Shown: positions 16,896 to 20,295 of the stretch, piece by piece
Numbering within the stretch: the first letter of the stretch is position 1
Layout of the letters: every line of letters starts with the position of its first letter
Assembly: GCA_002104905.1 (NCBI GenBank)
Contig: MCFE01001008.1
Span: forward strand, 1-20,295
DNA from: Basidiobolus meristosporus CBS 931.73
Lineage: Eukaryota; Basidiobolomycota; Basidiobolomycetes; Basidiobolales; Basidiobolaceae
Direction of reading: 5' to 3'
DNA: 20,295 nt
The notes under the pieces: generated by a model
The model's database searches: none
Told to the model about the DNA's origin: nothing
Seen by the model: only the letters and a program-made list of their open reading frames with translations
Program-made: the position numbers and the translations under genes

Positions 16896-18947
16896 TTATT
16901 TCCATTGAAACTTCAGTTGTACCTCAATTGCCAATTGTATTGACCTATACAAGTCTCTATACCCTACACTAACATTAAGCCCAACCCCACACTCAACAAG
17001 TAACTCCATTATAATCCACCACTCAGTAAGTATTTCTGCTGTGATGCCCTGGTTCCACAACCTTGGCGGGAACCCAACGGCTTTATGCCACTGTTCATTC
17101 ACTGGTTCCCACACATCCTGGTCTTCAGCCGGCACTGCAAGGTCTAGCTCCTCATCTGCCAGTCTTTGCAATAAATCCTTGCAATATTGCAGTGCATTTT
17201 CTTGAGCACTGCTCTTGAAGAAGTGCTGCAACCTCTTGGTGTGCCTATTAATGTTCCAAAACTCCAATGAAGGCATTGTGATAGTCTTTTGAGCTCTTGA
17301 CATTGTAGCCTTGTCTGTCAGTGGGATCTCCACTCTGTTAACAATGGAGGCTGTGGAGGCTGTGGTAGACAAATTGCCTTCTACCTTGCTGGAGTGTAGC
17401 TCAACTGGCTGCGCTTCCAATTCTTGTGAAAACAGCTGTTTTCTTGTTAGTAATTCTTCATGGCTATGATAGAATTCAGTCTGTTCCTGGCTTGCGGCAT
17501 TAATTGGCAAGAGCTGCAGTTTTTTTGCATGCCTCCCTGTCTCAGGCATGGGTAGACATTTTTCCCTTTACCTTTTCCTTTATCACTGCCAGGTCCTTCA
17601 TTGTTACTTTTTCTGAGTGCATCTTGTGAAGAACTACGTTTTCTCCTGGATAAATTCTGCTCTGACTCATCTGTTTTGGCCTGCTTATCCCTTGCTGGCA
17701 CTCTTCTGGCAACCTGATGTTTCTTTTCAGCTTGTTTTGAGCTCTCAACTGTAGTTGTGATGGGCTCCTATAAAAGCAGCTGGTCTTTATCACTGCCAGG
17801 TCCTTCACTGCTACTTTGACTGCATGGTTCTTAAGTGATACTATGCTTTTCCTTGATAAATGTTGTTCTGGTGTGTCCATGTCTGCCTGCTTGTCCTTAA
17901 TTGGCACTCTTCCAGCTGCCTGACAACTCTTTGACACTTTTCTGGAGCTTTTGGCCCTGCTTGTAACAGGCTCTTGAGGAAGCCACTGGTTTTTAGCCAT
18001 GGCACTCTTGTTCTTCTGCCTTTGATAGCTTCTGCTATTCTAAAGATACTTTCTTAGCATACCAATGCTGGCCCAAAATCTGTTTGCCTGTTTGAATCCA
18101 GGATAATGCTCATGGAACAAGTCAAGTGCATTCTGCTTGGCCTTCAGTTCCTGATGGTCCCATGGTATGCCAGCCTTAAGGTGATGGCATGCTAGACTTC
18201 TGACAGCCTCTTATATATCAGCCCACTCTTCATTATTGCACTCAACAGCTTCATGGATCTTCAATGTCTTTTGATTTTAGGCTTTGGTATTAACACCACA
18301 TTGTCTCCCTCCCATGCTGTGATAGGTTTTTCTGTAGGCTTCATCTTTGGGCACTGTTGTTGTGCTTCAAAGACTGTACAGTGTTCCTCTGCTGTTACAT
18401 CAGGAAATGGCTCAGTTCTTGGCTGTGACATTAAGCTAATTGAGTTCCCTCTTTGCAGCAAAGATAATGCTTTCTCAACCTGGGATATTGATTGCTCTAC
18501 ATGTATTATCTGCTCATCCTGTTTCTGGAATACTTCCTGATTTCTCTGGGCCATTGCATCTATCCTATCAGCCACTGCACCTAATTGCTTCATTAATACT
18601 TTGGTATTAGCTGACAACATACTTGCTAATATGGGTGGGGGTGATGTTATCATGGCCACTTGCTAATCTTCAACAAAGGGTACTGCATTTACTACACTCT
18701 CATCTGCCTGAGCATAACGGTCAGCTTAAGGCTCCGCAGAGGTTATCAATTGCCTACTTGACTGAGAGCCTGAGGAGTCCGCATTATTACCTTCAATGGG
18801 TACACTGTCCACAGGGCCTTTTTTGGATGTAGCCCTGCTTGTTGCACTGAATGTCAAAGCAAGCTGTTATCCAACTGTTCTTCTGTTGCCATCAGCGGTG
18901 GGGTTTGGTTGAGAACCAGACAACTTTGCTTTATTTTTTGGTGGCAT
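16896..18947 (-). pseudogene. Unknown accessory gene of the CACTA element, broken
   Basis: Joined readings give one gene of about 680 codons starting MPPKNKAKLSG at 18947. Stops interrupt it: TAA at 18867-18869, then another TAA, a TAG just before QVAMITS, TAA after EEWADI, TAG after MLRKYL, and TAG in the second repeat. Frame changes occur near 18270, 17830 and 17570. Regions in order: a Ser-rich N-terminus; a probable coiled coil (QKQDEQIIHVEQSISQVEKA, about 18600-18470); a conserved-looking segment with HHLKAGIPWDHQELKAKQN and FWASIGMLRKYL (about 18250-18050); a basic Lys/Ser-rich tandem repeat; and a C-terminal part with LEFWNINRHTKRLQHFFK and WEPVNEQWHKAVGFPPRLW. I recognise no family. 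Basic and coiled-coil segments beside a Tnp2 gene suggest a DNA-binding partner analogous to TnpA of En/Spm. That is inference. Confidence 0.55.
17584..17997 (-). repeat. Two-copy tandem repeat of about 206 bp in the accessory gene
   Basis: Unit 1 (about 17791-17997) and unit 2 (about 17584-17790) share anchors at a spacing of 206-207 bases: TGGCACTCT at 17902 and 17696, and CACTGCCAGG at 17791 and 17584. In protein the units read AAGRVPIKDKQADMDTPEQ and VARRVPARDKQAKTDESEQ, then LSRK or LSRR, and end EGPGSDK. The spacing is one base off a multiple of three in places, matching the frameshifts there. Confidence 0.85.
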
Positions 18948-19169
18948 ATATATGGAAGTGAGTCAAATCAAAGGGGAAATAGTGTTACATATACGTGTGT
19001 ATGTGGTGCCACAACTTTATTTATAATGCTTACTATGGCAGGTCATCATTGAATCTTGCATTCATGTAGGTGCAATGTCTCAAACACAGGACTGTCTTAA
19101 GTTCACATGAGTATTGACCAAAAAGTGATATAATAGCGTCACATTGTTGAAGGTCAAACTGTTTGCCCC
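18948..19169. promoter_or_regulatory. Divergent intergenic region between accessory gene and Tnp2
   Basis: These 222 AT-rich bases separate the two start codons, so both promoters probably lie here. GCATATATATGG near 18944-18955 could be a TATA element for either side. I see nothing else in it. Confidence 0.4.
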
Positions 19170-20295
19170 ATGAACAAGACTACTTTGACTCAATGCCATA
19201 ATAGAAGAGAAAAAAGACCATGTGGCTATTGTGGCAAGCCTCTCAGCAATGATGCATGCAGACAGCATAGGAAGTATTACAAGGATCATGGCCAGTGTTT
19301 TGCCACCCAAATCATATTTGACCATTCATTCATCACTACTGTACCAACATTATCTTGCCAGACAGTTGATACTTCTATATTGGCACCTGGCCATCTTTGT
19401 CACCTTGCGCAAACTGAGTCTGGTGAGTTTGTGATGCCTTTAGGCTCACCACAGCCTCCTGAATATGGCATGCAGAGTGATAGCTCTGATGAAGAAGGTT
19501 CACTGATGGATTTTGAGCCTATCTCCCCTAACAACAGTACCACGTATGAGCCCAGTCAAATCCCTATATGCAATGAGACAACACGTGTTGAAACAAATGC
19601 CAAGGATACTTTATAGAGCCAAGTGAGCCCAGTAATCCATCTACTGGTGAATGATGTAATGTTGTGGCTAGAGAAGGGGCATGTTTTCACTAATATCAGT
19701 AATGGGGGCTTTGAGGATTTATTACTACTTCTAGCCAAAATCATACCGGGAATGCATCTTACCATGTACATGGTACAAGTGGACAACCGTCATGCAGCTG
19801 GCAACATATGATTCAGAGACTGCCCTGATTCCAGCATGTGTTTACAGTTGAATGGCATTCACATCCAAAAATGCTACCATTGTAACATGTCCAAATAGTC
19901 AGGAATCCACCATTATTGAGGGAAAACATTGTTCACACCCTGGATATATTCCGGTCATACCCTGTCTGAGGAAGCTGAGGCAGTCTAACAAATATTGCAA
20001 TGCTATAGAGTACCGCACTGAGTATCAATCAAGCACAAACATATCCAATATATTTGATGGCAAACATTACAAACAGCTAAGAAGCAAGGGCTACTTTGAA
20101 GGTATGTATGACCATGCCTTTGCATTAGCACTCATTGAATTCTCATTAAACAAGTACTCTACCAGTAAATCCTGCTGGCCACTGATTCTCATCAATCTGA
20201 ATCTGCCACCCATCTTACGGTATCAGAGCAATAATCTGATGGTAGTCTCACTGGTATCTGGGCCTAATTCACCATCCAACCTGGATAGCTACCTG
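19170..20295 (+). pseudogene. Tnp2-type CACTA transposase, 5' part, broken and cut by the window edge
   Basis: It starts at the ATG 19170-19172. Residues 18-45 form a zinc-finger-like motif (CGYCGKPLSNDACRQHRKYY), followed by an acidic stretch (SDSSDEEGSLMDFEP, about residue 100). The frame passes a TAG (19614-19616) into GGFEDLLLLLAKIIPGMHLT, then a TGA (19809-19811) into CPDSSMCLQLNGIHIQKCYH. Near 19885 it shifts by one base and is then open to the window end, with HPGYIPVIPCLRKL, NIFDGKHYKQL, WPLILINLNLPPILRYQSNN and LVSGPNSPSNLDSYL. The order C-x-x-C region, YIPVIPRL, DIFDG, WPLI, NLPP..R and GP..P is that of fungal Tnp2 transposases. The second zinc-binding cluster has lost cysteines (CPNSQ). 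The catalytic region would lie beyond 20295. Confidence 0.8.

Larger units (their letters stand above)
16558..20295. mobile_element. CACTA (EnSpm)-type DNA transposon, left part, extends past the window
   Basis: Homology to copia-C stops at 16557 and the next bases are CACTA (16558-16562), the diagnostic terminus of the superfamily. To the right lie a minus-strand multi-domain pseudogene and, divergently, a Tnp2-type transposase on the plus strand that runs off the window. I see no other terminus before the end, so everything from 16558 probably belongs to one element. The far terminus and target duplication cannot be checked here. Both genes carry stops and frameshifts, so this copy looks inactive. 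Confidence 0.72.

Noticed and set aside
14765-19811. Almost all in-frame stops are TAA or TAG, which suggested a code with reassigned TAA/TAG.
   Set aside because: The affected codons correspond to Gln, Trp, Ser, Glu, Lys and Tyr in the sister copy, so no single reassignment fits. TGA stops also occur (copia-C zinc knuckle, Tnp2 at 19809). Decay explains it.
19766-19847. Intron in Tnp2 from a GTACAT or GTACAA donor to TTTACAG at 19847.
   Set aside because: Neither donor leads into the correct frame without a stop, and the frame-0 reading CLQLNGIHIQKCYH after the proposed acceptor continues from sequence inside the proposed intron (CPDSSM). A frameshift near 19885 is simpler.

Overview
The window is a stack of transposable elements. 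I see no host gene, tRNA or rRNA. The organism is most likely a filamentous fungus, probably a basidiomycete. The right end carries a Tnp2-type (CACTA/EnSpm) transposase with the motif layout common in Agaricomycete genomes. It sits with Ty1/copia and PIF/Harbinger elements, in AT-rich DNA, with at most one very short candidate intron. The assignment is inferred from element types only.

Everything can be read as insertions into one old Ty1/copia element on the minus strand, here called copia-C. Its pieces are 1-173, 4865-5735, 5947-5987, 7084-7959 and 16060-16557. They are collinear with one another when compared with the better preserved copies A and B. Five elements split it: (1) copia-A, plus strand, 174-4864, with two LTRs, PBS, gag, protease, integrase, RT and RNase H; (2) a 211-bp Harbinger-type MITE, 5736-5946; (3) a probable solo LTR of an unrelated family, 5988-7083, flanked by GATC; (4) copia-B, minus strand, 7960-16059, flanked by a perfect AAAAC duplication; (5) the left part of a CACTA-type element from 16558 past the window end. 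Copia-B is itself split in its RT domain by a complete PIF/Harbinger transposon, 9397-12812.

The copia ORFs of A and B are broken by stops and frameshifts, C is a relic, and the CACTA genes are also broken. The Harbinger transposase (11745-12668) is intact and keeps its D, D, D and E residues. It diverges from a second ORF (11386-10139, minus) across a 358-bp intergenic region, a layout compatible with an autonomous element. The MITE shares its termini and could have been mobilised by it.

By my count the two LTRs of A differ at about 16 of 349 positions and those of B at about 24. C is therefore oldest, then B, then A, and Harbinger is younger than B. The most unusual signals are an eight-unit motif array with an exact 10-bp period in the MITE, a sequence block that tracks 5' versus 3' LTR position rather than element identity, a primer-binding site matching the anticodon arm of initiator tRNA-Met, and a divergent accessory pseudogene inside the CACTA element.
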